Source: Myxacorys chilensis ATA2-1-KO14 (GTDB lineage: Bacteria; Cyanobacteriota; Cyanobacteriia; Leptolyngbyales; Leptolyngbyaceae). From it: a stretch of DNA of 56,317 nt. Positions 36,454 to 46,114 of the stretch are shown piece after piece. A program made the position numbers and the translations under genes. Under the pieces are notes generated by a model, which did not search any database, was not told where the DNA came from, and worked only from the letters and a program-made list of their open reading frames with translations. The stretch is taken from NCBI GenBank assembly GCA_019359275.1, contig JAHHHP010000035.1:1-56317 (forward strand), read 5' to 3'. Position 1 is the first letter of the stretch. Each line of letters starts with the position of its first letter.

Positions 36454-39400
36454 CTAAGCGATCGCTGGCGCTGGTACATGAGGATTGACGGAGAAGGTTA
36501 AAACGGTTTCATCGACCCCTTTAAGCTTCAATGGGCTCTCTTTGGTCATAATATCCTCGTCAAGATAATCTGCCACTGCCGCCGAGACTAAGATTGCACC
36601 CGGTTGAGCCGCTTCTTGAAGCCGAGCAGCAATATTGACGCTTGGACCAATCGCCGTATAGTCAGAGCGCTCCTCGCCGCCAAACATGCCTACAACAGCA
36701 GTGCCTTGATGAATCCCGCACCGGAACTGGACTCGGTGAATGCCTTGAGCTTCCCATCGAGCATTGAGGTCATCGAGAGCAGCATACATTTGACGCGCCG
36801 CCGCGATCGCGCGTCTAACCTGTTCGTTCGGCGTCAACTCTTCTGGTGCACCAAAGATGGCCAGAATCGCATCGCCCATGAACTTGTCCACTGTGCCGCC
36901 ATTCTCGAAAATCGTGCGCGTCATGCAGGCGAGATACTCATTGAGCAACTCCGCCACGCGGCGCGATCGCAGGGTATTGGAGAGTTGGGTAAAGCCAACA
37001 ATATCGCTAAATAGCACTGTGATCATGCGCGGTTCAGGGCGCAAATCAAGCGATAACTCACCTTTGGCGGCTCGATGTACCAGGCTAGGCGGTAGAAAGC
37101 GACTCAGAACAGAGCCAGTTAGATAGGTATTGAGCCGAGAGACGCGCTGTTCATTTTCTTTGAGAGACAGTAAGTTACGCACTTCTGCCAACAGTTCACG
37201 ATCGTTGAACGGTTTGGATAGATAAGCATCCGCTCCTCGCTCAACGCCTTCAATGCGAGTATCTTCATCAGCTTTTGCCGTCAGCAGCACGACCGGAATT
37301 CCTTTCAAATCGTCTTGCTCTCGCAGCATCCGAATCAGGTCGAGACCGGATACCTTAGGCATCATCAGATCGGTGACAATCAGCGATGGACGCAGTGTTT
37401 GAGCATGTTCAAAGCCCTCCCCGCCGTTGCGAGCAGTCCAAACGAGGTAGCCCTGCTGTCGCAAAATGCCTGACACATAAGAACGCAAATCAGGATTGTC
37501 ATCTACGACTAAAATTCTGGGCTGATCAGAACTGTGAGGCACAACTAATTCGGGGTTGAGCACATCTGAGGAATCTGCGAAGTCTTGCAGTTCGGTCTCT
37601 AAGTCTGCTAACTCAATCGAAGCCCGACCTGCTTGAACTTCAGCTAAGGAGTCTTGAATTTGCTCAGATGGCAAATGATCTGAGCCAGTTTGCAGGCGAA
37701 TTGTAAAGGTTGTGCCCTCACCGTAGGTAGAGTCTACTGCGACCTGCCCGCCATGAATTTCGACTAATTCTTTCACCAAAGCAAGTCCTAAGCCTGTGCC
37801 CTCAAAGCTACGGTTAGTCGAGCCTTCTGCTTGACGAAATCGCTCAAACAAGCAAGGAAGCTGATCGTCGCGAATGCCAATACCGCGATCGCGCACCTGC
37901 AAAATGCACTGTTCGCCGTCCGATTGCAACGACACCGTAATGCTCTTACCCGCAGGTGTGAACTTCATCGCGTTGGAGAGCAAGTTGTACAGGACTTTAT
38001 CAAACTTTTCGGCATCTAGGTAAATTGGCGGACAGTCGCTCAACTCGGTCGAGAGGGTTAGTCCCTTTTTCTCACAATAGGCGCGGAAGGTCTCGACAAT
38101 TTGAGCCACAAAGTCTGTCAAGTTGCACGCTTGAAACTTAGGCTGCATTCTTCCAGCATTGAGGCGCTGTAGATCTAGAAGTTGATTGACCAATCGAAGC
38201 AGACGACGAGAATTTCGCAACGCGATCGTCGATTGCTCAAAGGATAAGCCTTGCTGCTGAGCCACTGCCCCTTCAAGCGGTCCGACCATCAGCGTCAGGG
38301 GTGTGCGGAACTCGTGGGAGATATTTTGAAAGAACTCCGTTTTTTGCCGGTCGAGTTCGATCAATTTCTCGGCTTGGTTGCGCGTGGTTTCGTAAAGGCG
38401 CGACTGCTGCACTGCGATCGCGGCTTGAGCCGCAACCGACTGAGCCAGCTGAATCTCCGCCGCTTGCCAATAGCGAGGATAGTGATTTTGCCGCAAAGAG
38501 ATGCTGCCAATAATTTTGCCGTCTGCAATCAACGGAACGACCAGCAGCGCACAAGTGGGTGAGCGAAACTCCAGATGATCCATTTCTGGGTGGTTCGCCA
38601 AACTATTGAGAACAACTGGCTGTTGCGTCGCCATTAGCTGTTGCAGAACCGGATTACCTGCAATGGGAATGCTTGACTCAGGTAATTCATACTGTTCCGG
38701 TGGTGATTGCCAACTGCCATCATGCAAACCGACACATTCAACAAATTCATCGTCTTCTGTCCACAGCGATAGAACACAGCCATCGACTTCTAAGCCCTGT
38801 CCGAGTTGTTGGGTGATCGCAGAAAAAATCTTTTGCCGATCAAGACTCGATCGGATCGCAGTTGTGATGGTATTGATCAGTGCTTCCCGTTTTGCCAGTG
38901 CCCGGACTTTTTCATAAGCGCGAGCTTGAGAGAGCGCTAAGGCAGATTGATCCGCCACCATGCCCATCAGTTCTACTTCTTCTTGTTGCCATTGGCGCGG
39001 TTCACCACACACATGAAGCGCCAGAACTGCCATCAGTTCAGATTGAAAGGCGAGCGGCACAATCAGGCTAGAGCGAATGCCCGTCTGCTGATAGAGCGGC
39101 TGAAGACTATCCTGCTCCATTCGCAGATCGCTTTCGCTGTCTTGAATGACTTCAATCTGAGATGTTTTCCAAATGGGAGGAACAAAGGAGGTCGGTTCTT
39201 CTATTCCAGAAGCAGAAAATCTAAAGTCTTGAGCGTCAAACTCACCATCTTTTACAGACCGAACGATCGCATGGCTCACTTCTAAGGTGCTGCCAACTTT
39301 TTCAACGATCGTTTGCAAAATTTCCTCATAGCTCAAGGCACTACGAATTGTGCCAGTGACAGCATTAAGCAGCGATTCTCGCCGTAAGGTGCGTCGCAGC

Positions 39401-39810
39401 TCTTGAGTTCTGGCTTTCAGAACATTGTGCGTATCTGCGGCTTGTCGCACCACCAGTTTGAGTTCTTCATCATCCCACGGCTTCGTAACGTACTTGAAGA
39501 CTTTGCCGGAGTTAATCGCTTCTACCAAGTCTTCTACATCGGTATAACCCGTCAAAATAATCCGAATAATATCGGGATACTGAGCGGCGGTGAGGCTCAA
39601 AAACTCTGTACCGCTCATTAACGGCATGCGCTGATCGGAGATGATCACCGCGATATCTGGCTCTTGCTCTAATAGCCGTAGCGCCACTGGCCCGCTTTCT
39701 GCCTTTAGCACTCGAAACTCACGATGAAAGGTGCGGTAGAGCAAGTCAAGGTTATCTGGCTCGTCATCCACGACCAAGAGTTTCTGCTTTTTAACGTCAG
39801 GAGATATCAT
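36454..39810 (-). CDS. cyaC: CyaC-type hybrid histidine kinase fused to class III adenylate cyclase
   Basis: 1118 residues. Order: receiver (about 10-125, Asp59), GAF (about 150-300), GAF (about 320-475), HisKA with NISHEFRTPL (His499), HATPase (about 600-710, N-box LLSNAMKFTP, GTGLGLALVK), second receiver (about 765-880, Asp814), cyclase (about 925-1100). Cyclase metal ligands Asp936 (FSDIVGFT) and Asp980 (FMGDA), and Asn1059/Arg1063 (NIAARL), are intact. Lys976 and Thr1052 at the base-selecting positions fit ATP use, as in CyaB1. It would turn a phosphorelay signal into cAMP. The layout matches cyanobacterial CyaC. The ATG at 39810 has AGGAG nine bases upstream. Confidence 0.88.
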   Translation of the reverse strand: MISPDVKKQKLLVVDDEPDNLDLLYRTFHREFRVLKAESGPVALRLLEQEPDIAVIISDQRMPLMSGTEFLSLTAAQYPDIIRIILTGYTDVEDLVEAINSGKVFKYVTKPWDDEELKLVVRQAADTHNVLKARTQELRRTLRRESLLNAVTGTIRSALSYEEILQTIVEKVGSTLEVSHAIVRSVKDGEFDAQDFRFSASGIEEPTSFVPPIWKTSQIEVIQDSESDLRMEQDSLQPLYQQTGIRSSLIVPLAFQSELMAVLALHVCGEPRQWQQEEVELMGMVADQSALALSQARAYEKVRALAKREALINTITTAIRSSLDRQKIFSAITQQLGQGLEVDGCVLSLWTEDDEFVECVGLHDGSWQSPPEQYELPESSIPIAGNPVLQQLMATQQPVVLNSLANHPEMDHLEFRSPTCALLVVPLIADGKIIGSISLRQNHYPRYWQAAEIQLAQSVAAQAAIAVQQSRLYETTRNQAEKLIELDRQKTEFFQNISHEFRTPLTLMVGPLEGAVAQQQGLSFEQSTIALRNSRRLLRLVNQLLDLQRLNAGRMQPKFQACNLTDFVAQIVETFRAYCEKKGLTLSTELSDCPPIYLDAEKFDKVLYNLLSNAMKFTPAGKSITVSLQSDGEQCILQVRDRGIGIRDDQLPCLFERFRQAEGSTNRSFEGTGLGLALVKELVEIHGGQVAVDSTYGEGTTFTIRLQTGSDHLPSEQIQDSLAEVQAGRASIELADLETELQDFADSSDVLNPELVVPHSSDQPRILVVDDNPDLRSYVSGILRQQGYLVWTARNGGEGFEHAQTLRPSLIVTDLMMPKVSGLDLIRMLREQDDLKGIPVVLLTAKADEDTRIEGVERGADAYLSKPFNDRELLAEVRNLLSLKENEQRVSRLNTYLTGSVLSRFLPPSLVHRAAKGELSLDLRPEPRMITVLFSDIVGFTQLSNTLRSRRVAELLNEYLACMTRTIFENGGTVDKFMGDAILAIFGAPEELTPNEQVRRAIAAARQMYAALDDLNARWEAQGIHRVQFRCGIHQGTAVVGMFGGEERSDYTAIGPSVNIAARLQEAAQPGAILVSAAVADYLDEDIMTKESPLKLKGVDETVLTFSVNPHVPAPAIA

Positions 39811-40508
39811 GCGTCACACTCCTGCTGTGAGGGCACTAACAGAAGAAACAGGCGTAGGCAGAGCGTACCAAGCCCCAACGCCCACCGGGAACACGGCGTG
39901 AATCGCTGCTTCATAATAGAATTTATACGGGTTGCCTTAATGGTTGGGATGCTGAAGGAGTCTTGCTCAGAAAGACGGCAAGAGGAATACAAAAAACGGG
40001 CAATTTGGCGCTGAGAGAACGTTGGCAGAAGTAGCGCATCAGCAAGGGGACAACGGGCTGATGGGAAGACACAATCTAGGGGGAAATGACTGTCTCCGTC
40101 TTCTTTAGTAAAGTTGCCCATCGCCCGCCAAGTTCTAACGAGTGTGAAGGAATTTTTGTGATCAAGATCGCACTAAGCAGGAGATCCACGTCAGAGAAAA
40201 GTCATATTTGGCAAGGCGTTGCCGAATATATGTCCTCTAATGGGAGCGAAAATCACGATGAAAAAGCAACGCTGCCGATAGCGGAAGAGAAAAAGTTTTG
40301 AGACTTAACACACTAGCGGTATGATGGGACTTATAAGACGCAAACCAGTTTGGGGGCGTTTTACCCCTGCTGCTGACTCTACTGTGACTGCTGTTGCCTT
40401 TACAATTGCCTTTACAGAGATTCACACCAGGATTTAGAAGGGATTCAGACTGCTCCCTAGAAACCTTTAGGGATTCGTGAGCTACTATTTCTTTGGTCAC
40501 CAGAAATT
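39811..40508. other. 698-base divergent gap between cyaC and nrdR
   Basis: No supported gene; short open frames on both strands (40086-40301, 40237-40500) lack recognisable content. TTGCCTTTACA is repeated at about 40393 and 40404. It must contain promoters for both genes; I see no clear operator. Confidence 0.5.
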
Positions 40509-41027
40509 ATGCGCTGTCCTGTTTGTCATCATCTGGAAAATCGGGTTTTGGAGTCGCGATCGGCGGAGAGTGGGCAAAGTGTCCGGCGGCGACGGGAGTG
40601 TTTGAAGTGTACCCATCGATTCACGACCTATGAGCGAATTGAGTTTGCGCCGATTGTCGTGATTAATCAGAACGGAGAACGGCAATCGTTTGATCGCTCA
40701 AAGCTGCTGCGAGAAGTGATTCGAGCCTGCGATCGCACCCACGTTCCAGAAGCTGAGGTCGAAGCACTGGTGAGTGCGGTAGAGGCTGAGTTGCAGCAGC
40801 GCACTTACCGCGAAATTGAGAGCCGCGAAATTAGCGACTTGGTGTTGCAGCATCTGCGATCGCTCAGTGAAATAGCTTATATTCGCTATGCCTCTGTGTA
40901 TTGCGACTTCGAGAACGTTGAGAGCTTTGTTGAAACCCTCGATCGGCTGCGGTCTAAACCACCTCTAAGAGACACGGAAATCAATCGATCAACAGAGGCA
41001 GAAAGCGCCGAACCTAGCCGAGTTTGA
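40509..41027 (+). CDS. nrdR: NrdR, ribonucleotide-reductase repressor
   Basis: 172 residues. N-terminal zinc ribbon with Cys3, Cys6, Cys31 and Cys34 (MRCPVCHH..., ECLKCTHRFTTYER), followed by an ATP-cone domain (IVVINQNGERQSFDRSKLLREVIRACD). NrdR binds nrd promoters when loaded with dATP/ATP. A low-complexity tail of about 20 residues follows the ATP-cone. No nrd gene is in the window. Confidence 0.95.
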   Translation: MRCPVCHHLENRVLESRSAESGQSVRRRRECLKCTHRFTTYERIEFAPIVVINQNGERQSFDRSKLLREVIRACDRTHVPEAEVEALVSAVEAELQQRTYREIESREISDLVLQHLRSLSEIAYIRYASVYCDFENVESFVETLDRLRSKPPLRDTEINRSTEAESAEPSRV

Positions 41028-41191
41028 TCCGCGATATACTATTTCCTCGGATTCGGCTTGCTATGCTAAAGGGTGCTCGAACAAAACAAAGAGATTAAGA
41101 CAGGTTGCTCCGCATAAGCTAAGCGGTCTTGTGTCTAATTTTTGTTGACAGTCTATCGCGATGCTTCCTCATTCTCTATCAAGCCGGTCTT

Positions 41192-42934
41192 ATGTTTCAC
41201 TCTACGTTTTCTGATTCCCTGGAGACAGCGCTTGAGCATGAAATTATTGGACAGGTGGCAATCGGTCAGTACTGTTTAGCTGTTGGGTCAAAGCACGGGG
41301 TTTTACTAACGGTTACAGAGACGCCAGTGGCGGCTCCAATGCTAAGACCTACACCGATTAGCCAGTTGCCGGACGCTCCTAATCTGATTGGACGCCAAGC
41401 TGAATTAGACCTGGCGCGATCGGCATTACATACGCATCGAACCCTTGAGATTTGTGGACAACCTGGAGTTGGCAAATCAGCTTTTTTGCAACAGCTAATT
41501 TTGCATCCGCAAGTTAGCCCTAGAGGTGCAAATTCCGAAGGAATGGCTCAGCCGAATCGATTTTACTTCGGTCAACCGCTAACCGTTTCAGAGGTGTTTC
41601 AACACTTATTTGAGGCGTTTTATATGTCTCCTCCGGGTGTTCAGCGTTCAATTCACGAGATGGAGCGATCGCTGCGATCATGTGACGCCATTATCGCGCT
41701 TGACTCGCCAACCTTGACCGAGCCTGAAATCAATCGGATTAAAGCTGCACTGCCCAATTGCACCCTTATTGTTGCGTCAAGACGGCGAGTTGGCACAGCA
41801 GAGGCGACGGTTGCTTCGGGGTCGCCTGCGCTAATCGAGCTGTCAGGGTTGACCTTAGAAGAGACCCGCCTGTTGCTCGAACGAGAGCTAGGACAAGTCG
41901 CCTCTCACGGGCGCACCGTTGCTCCACTAGAGCAACGGCCTTTTGAACAGACCACGATCAAATCGCTCTGGCAATTGCTCGAAGGAAATCCGCAGCGATT
42001 GCTGCAAGCGGCGGCTCTTGTGCGAGAAGATCGAGTGTCTCTAGAGCAAACGCTTCAGTACATTCAGACCAACGAGCCGATTCGCACGTTTACGCGCTTG
42101 AGCTTAGCATCGTTGCCGAAATCCCAACGCTGGATTGTTGCGCTGTTAACAGCAATGGGAGGAACTGGGCTGAGAGCAGAACAAATTGCGGCAATGGTAG
42201 GGCCGCCTAATCCATACCCGAGTTTGCAGTCGCTTTTGCAGCGGCATTTGATTCAATGCATCGACGATCGCTATGTTTTGACCGATGGATTAGCCGATGT
42301 GTTGCAAACCGAGTTTAATGCCACTCCTTGGATGGAGCGAGCGATCGCATATCTTGTTCCTTGGGCAGAAGCCCATCAATCTCAGCATGACGTGATTTTA
42401 GAAGAACATCGGGTTTTGATGCATGCGCTTCACTGGATGATGGAGCAACGGCGGTGGAGAGATGGGCTAAGACTAGTTTCTGCCATTGAAGCGGCGCTTA
42501 TTTTAGGGAACCAATGGGAAGCGTGGCGACAGGCACTGCGCTGGAGTTTGAAAGCGGCTTGGGCGCTAAGTGATGAGCAGATCGAAGCGTGGGCAATGCA
42601 TCAATTGGGAACGCTCTCGTTTTGCCAAGAACGTATTACAGAGGCTTACGACACGCTAACCGAGGCGCTGAAAATTCGGCGAGCAAATTTAGGCAATGAA
42701 CTAGCGACAACGCTAACTCGCCATAACTTGGCTCAGATTAAAGAAACAGTGTTACCTCCAAAACTTAAATATCCCACTCTCCGGCTAGATCAACGGCGCA
42801 CTTACCGAACCTTGGCGCTGATTGGAGTGTTAGTGTTTCTAGCTTCGGTTTTGATAGGATTAGCCATTTCGCAGCGACTAATACAGAACCCATCGGATGG
42901 AGATACGCTTAACCCTGCACCCGCGCAAAAGTAG
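41192..42934 (+). CDS. STAND-type NTPase with C-terminal membrane anchor
   Basis: 580 residues from the ATG at 41192. LIGRQAELDLAR precedes Walker A GQPGVGKSAF (about 89-98); a Walker-B-like CDAIIALDSP lies about 80 residues on, and TLIVASRRR fits the sensor. A winged-helix-like middle and TPR-like helices (about 430-510) follow. One hydrophobic helix (about 537-560) sits just before the C-terminus. STAND proteins act as oligomerising signal switches; the N-terminal 60 residues match no effector I know. Role unknown: signalling or defence are both possible. Confidence 0.72.
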   Translation: MFHSTFSDSLETALEHEIIGQVAIGQYCLAVGSKHGVLLTVTETPVAAPMLRPTPISQLPDAPNLIGRQAELDLARSALHTHRTLEICGQPGVGKSAFLQQLILHPQVSPRGANSEGMAQPNRFYFGQPLTVSEVFQHLFEAFYMSPPGVQRSIHEMERSLRSCDAIIALDSPTLTEPEINRIKAALPNCTLIVASRRRVGTAEATVASGSPALIELSGLTLEETRLLLERELGQVASHGRTVAPLEQRPFEQTTIKSLWQLLEGNPQRLLQAAALVREDRVSLEQTLQYIQTNEPIRTFTRLSLASLPKSQRWIVALLTAMGGTGLRAEQIAAMVGPPNPYPSLQSLLQRHLIQCIDDRYVLTDGLADVLQTEFNATPWMERAIAYLVPWAEAHQSQHDVILEEHRVLMHALHWMMEQRRWRDGLRLVSAIEAALILGNQWEAWRQALRWSLKAAWALSDEQIEAWAMHQLGTLSFCQERITEAYDTLTEALKIRRANLGNELATTLTRHNLAQIKETVLPPKLKYPTLRLDQRRTYRTLALIGVLVFLASVLIGLAISQRLIQNPSDGDTLNPAPAQK

Positions 42935-43171
42935 AAATTCAACAGCAGAAGGCCTCTGCTTACATCTTAAAATTCTATAGTTCGACAAGAGGCTTAGCGA
43001 CTAGAGTTTCATAAATAATAAAGTTGCAGTTATGCAACGCTAGCTTGCACAGATTGTGGCAGCGCTTAGCGTTTTCCCTATGATTGGGAAACTCCTAAAT
43101 CAGCAAGCTTTAGTCACATAGCAGCAATTCTAATCGCTAAGCTCTGTTCACCGATCTGACACTAAAATGAT

Positions 43172-43534
43172 CTACGACTGACCAGGCGTGCCGAGATCCA
43201 TTGCCTTTTTGACCGGATCACCACCCGTCTCTGTACTGCCCGAAACTGGATTCACTTCTCCAGCCATATCCTTGTATGCGCTCGGGTCACCTGTAGGTTC
43301 TGTACTAGTCTTGGTTTCTTCGGCTTCAGGAACTTTAAATTGAGGTGCAGTAGCGGCTTCAGCAGCTTTAGCACCTTCCCCAGTCTGGTCAACGCTGCTG
43401 ACGCTAAGTTCTTTAGAGGCCTCATAATCTGCTGAAACATCAACGTTAGGAGCAGGACGATCGCCGCTCTCAATTTCTTCTGTCATTTCTTCAGCGTCGT
43501 AGGTCTGATTGAAATCTTTATTAGTTTCTGACAT
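43172..43534 (-). CDS. Acidic disordered protein
   Basis: 120 residues, not recognised. Very acidic and rich in Glu, Thr, Ser and Pro, with almost no hydrophobic core, so likely disordered. It has a strong AGGAGCTTGTTATG start. It is divergent from the helical carotenoid protein at 43769. Similar in style to the product at 15256-15672; both may be stress-related, which is inference. Confidence 0.65.
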   Translation of the reverse strand: MSETNKDFNQTYDAEEMTEEIESGDRPAPNVDVSADYEASKELSVSSVDQTGEGAKAAEAATAPQFKVPEAEETKTSTEPTGDPSAYKDMAGEVNPVSGSTETGGDPVKKAMDLGTPGQS

Positions 43535-43768
43535 AACAAGCTCCTGTAATAAGTTAAGTCCAAACAGCGCACTCTTTCAAATCTGAACTTGGTGTCACCC
43601 TATCAGAATTGCACCCACTGTCTTAAACCTTCTGAAGGGGGATTTACGATCTCTTTCATTAGGAGGATTAGAGAGCGATCGCAAGGTCGTTCTAGAGAAA
43701 GGCGACGCCCAACGGTTAAACCTGATACACCTTGAAGCGACTGAAACGTTATCGCTGGAGAATAGATT

Positions 43769-44305
43769 ATGGCTGAGTCTGCAAATCAGAACACAGAACG
43801 ATCGGACTATTTAGATGAAAAGACATTGAAGGCAGTAGAAACGTATGAAAAGTTAGGCACGGACGACAAGTTAGCCCTGCTCTATTACGTTTACAAGAAG
43901 ATGGGAGATTCGGTAACACCTGCTGACCCGACCGCTGCTGAACCAGAGCTGTCACCTCTTCTATCGGACACTTTCTATAATCTCTCGCATCAAGATCAGC
44001 TTAACGTAATGCGTGACATTGTAAATGGTGCTGACACTGAGTATTCTCACGCTTACGGCGCAATCAAAGAAAACAACCAACTGCTAATTTGGTTTGATTG
44101 GGCAGAACGCATGGGCGAAACGGTTGTGGGAATGCCAAGTGACTACAATGCAACCGACTCGGTGAATGCAAGCTTGAGTAGTATTGAAGCGCTAGATTTT
44201 GAGCAGCAAATCTCGCTGCTGCGGGAAATTGCTCACGGCATGGGTTACACAGATGTGAAACCAATTCCAACGCAAGCTGAAACGGGAAAAACACCCAGTC
44301 TATAA
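43769..44305 (+). CDS. Helical carotenoid protein (OCP N-terminal-domain homolog)
   Basis: 178 residues matching only the N-terminal all-helical domain of orange carotenoid protein: KLGTDDKLALLYYVYKKMGDSVTPADP, DQLNVMRDIVNGADTEYSHAYG, QLLIWFDWAERM, FEQQISLLREIAHGMG. By alignment with Synechocystis OCP, Tyr44 (here Y42), Trp110 (W108) and Arg155 (R152) are kept, while Trp41 is Tyr (Y39) and Trp101 is lost. No C-terminal NTF2-like domain follows. HCPs bind ketocarotenoids and quench singlet oxygen or phycobilisomes; binding here is inferred. The divergent neighbour is an acidic small protein. Ketocarotenoid could come from crtO in this window. Confidence 0.85.
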   Translation: MAESANQNTERSDYLDEKTLKAVETYEKLGTDDKLALLYYVYKKMGDSVTPADPTAAEPELSPLLSDTFYNLSHQDQLNVMRDIVNGADTEYSHAYGAIKENNQLLIWFDWAERMGETVVGMPSDYNATDSVNASLSSIEALDFEQQISLLREIAHGMGYTDVKPIPTQAETGKTPSL

Positions 44306-44332
44306 GGTGAGGCAATATCCATCGGAGCGAGT

Positions 44333-44968
44333 CTATCTTCGATGGAAGAGCTTCAGCAAAGCTTGTACCTCTTCAAACGTTAAATCGCGCCATTGTCCAG
44401 GAGTAAGCCCAGTGAGTTGAAGAGGTGGATCTGTAAGCGAAGTGTCGATCCTTTGGAGCTTGGCGGAGCCAATCGCGACTCTTATTAAGCGTAATGTTGG
44501 AAAGCCAACGGCAGCAGTCATGCGTCTGACTTGGCGATTTTTCCCTTCAGTGAGGGTGATTTCGAGCCATGATGTCGGAACCTGTTTCCGAAATCGGATT
44601 GGCGGATCGCGATCGGGCAGATCAGGCTCGGCAATCATCAATATGCGAGCGGGGCGCGTTTTATAGTCTTGAATTTTAACGCCCTGCCGCAAAATATCCA
44701 GTGCCTCTTCGGTTGGAATGCGCTCAACTTGTGCCCAATAGGTGCGTGGATGCTCAAATTTTGGGTCACTGAGGCGATGTTGAAGCTGTCCATGATTAGT
44801 CAGCAACATTAGTCCTTCGCTATCGTGATCGAGACGTCCAACAGGATAAACATCAGGAATTGAAATGAAATCTTTAAGGGTGAGTCGCGCTTGCCCTGGC
44901 GGACTGTTATCGGTGAATTGGCTCAGAACGTTATACGGTTTGTAGAACAGAAGATAGCGGTAAGGCAT
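44333..44968 (-). CDS. RluE/RluB-like pseudouridine synthase
   Basis: 211 residues. Catalytic Asp in [19 protein letters not shown] (about 41-59), KPYNVLSQF near the N-terminus, and [17 protein letters not shown] define the RsuA/RluB/E/F group; the absence of an S4 domain and the size fit RluE. It makes pseudouridine in 23S rRNA. The C-terminal codons for [13 protein letters not shown] contain a dispersed palindromic repeat (44455-44475). Confidence 0.9.
   Translation of the reverse strand: MPYRYLLFYKPYNVLSQFTDNSPPGQARLTLKDFISIPDVYPVGRLDHDSEGLMLLTNHGQLQHRLSDPKFEHPRTYWAQVERIPTEEALDILRQGVKIQDYKTRPARILMIAEPDLPDRDPPIRFRKQVPTSWLEITLTEGKNRQVRRMTAAVGFPTLRLIRVAIGSAKLQRIDTSLTDPPLQLTGLTPGQWRDLTFEEVQALLKLFHRR
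44455..44475. repeat. Dispersed palindromic repeat, copy 5 (inside a gene)
   Basis: The 21 bases begin GGAGCTTGGCGGAGCCAA; core TTGGC-GGA-GCCAA. Within the pseudouridine synthase gene. Confidence 0.75.
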
Positions 44969-44986
44969 GAGTTAGAAGAGAAATCA

Positions 44987-46054
44987 TTAGAGGTGGCGAA
45001 TAGCTGGTTCTAGGTTAAGCAGAGCTTCGATCAAACGTTGATTTTGCGCTTCTGTTCCAACTGTAATTCGGAGCTTGTCATCCAATCCGGGCTGGTTGAA
45101 GTAACGAACGAGAATACCTCGATCTTTCAGTCCTAAATACAAGTCTTCTGCCTTCTGCATTAAGGGAGTTGCAAGAACAAAATTCCCGTGAGACTCGCTT
45201 ACGGTAAACCCTAAATTCTTGAGATCGACCGTCAGTTTTGCGCGTGATGTTTTGACTTTCTGAGCGCACGCATCTTTATAAGCTTGATCGCGCATAGCGG
45301 CAGTGCCGACTAAGGTTGCGATCGCGTCGATGTTATAACTATCTTTCACTTTAAACAATCCTTCTAGCAAGGCTGGATTCGCAATTCCAAACCCCATTCG
45401 CAATCCGGCTAGCGAATATCCTTTCGATAGTGTTCTTAACACAATCACGTTTTCATGTTGAGATACTAACGGAAGCGCAGAATAGTCAGCAAAATCAACG
45501 TAAGCTTCATCGATCGCTAATACGCCTTGTAGACGTGTCGCTAACTCATGTAAATCATCGAGCGGAACAACATGCCCGGATGGACTATTGGGAGACGCTA
45601 TAAACGTCACTGCACCATTGGCGGCAACAAGATTGTCAATGGGTAATTTGAAGTCTGACGAATAGGGAATCTCAACGACTTCCGCAGGCTGCATTGCGGA
45701 TAGCGTGCGGTACAACACGTAGGTTGGAGTTGGATAAACAATTGTGCGATCGCGCCCTTCTCCGCAGGCTCTCACCAACACGTTAAGAATGTCATCACTA
45801 CCATTTCCGACGATCACCCATTCGGGCGGTACATTCAATGCCTCACTCACGGCCTGACAAAAATCTCGCGCAAACGGATCAGGATAGCGACGTAACCACT
45901 CACTATCGAGATTGTGAAGAACTTCTAGCGCTTTAGGAGATGGCGGATAGGGATTTTCGTTCGTGTTGAGTTTAATGATTTGGGTTCCGGGTTTGGGTTG
46001 CTCACCGGGAATGTAACCCTTCATAGCTGCGATCGCAGGACGAAAATAACTCAT
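44987..46054 (-). CDS. hisC: Histidinol-phosphate aminotransferase
   Basis: 355 residues from the ATG at 46054 (MSYFRPAI). A fold-type I PLP aminotransferase; the PLP Lys is in LRTLSKGYSLAGLRMGF, with NTNENPYPPSP at the N-terminus and IASPNSPSGHV in the middle. It transaminates imidazole-acetol phosphate in histidine synthesis. An upstream in-frame start (46075) is possible but less like the family. It may be cotranscribed with the pseudouridine synthase (18 bases apart). Confidence 0.9.
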   Translation of the reverse strand: MSYFRPAIAAMKGYIPGEQPKPGTQIIKLNTNENPYPPSPKALEVLHNLDSEWLRRYPDPFARDFCQAVSEALNVPPEWVIVGNGSDDILNVLVRACGEGRDRTIVYPTPTYVLYRTLSAMQPAEVVEIPYSSDFKLPIDNLVAANGAVTFIASPNSPSGHVVPLDDLHELATRLQGVLAIDEAYVDFADYSALPLVSQHENVIVLRTLSKGYSLAGLRMGFGIANPALLEGLFKVKDSYNIDAIATLVGTAAMRDQAYKDACAQKVKTSRAKLTVDLKNLGFTVSESHGNFVLATPLMQKAEDLYLGLKDRGILVRYFNQPGLDDKLRITVGTEAQNQRLIEALLNLEPAIRHL

Positions 46055-46114
46055 GGTAATAGCGACTAGAGGCAAGATCGTTTATTGTATGGCAGATTGC
46101 CCCAACCCACTCTG

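Noticed and set aside
40086..40500. Short open frames between cyaC and nrdR
   Set aside because: They overlap each other on opposite strands and show no family features.
41192..42934. Antiphage Avs-type defence gene
   Set aside because: The P-loop supports a STAND-type protein, but no effector domain or defence neighbours are visible, so a defence role is not claimed.
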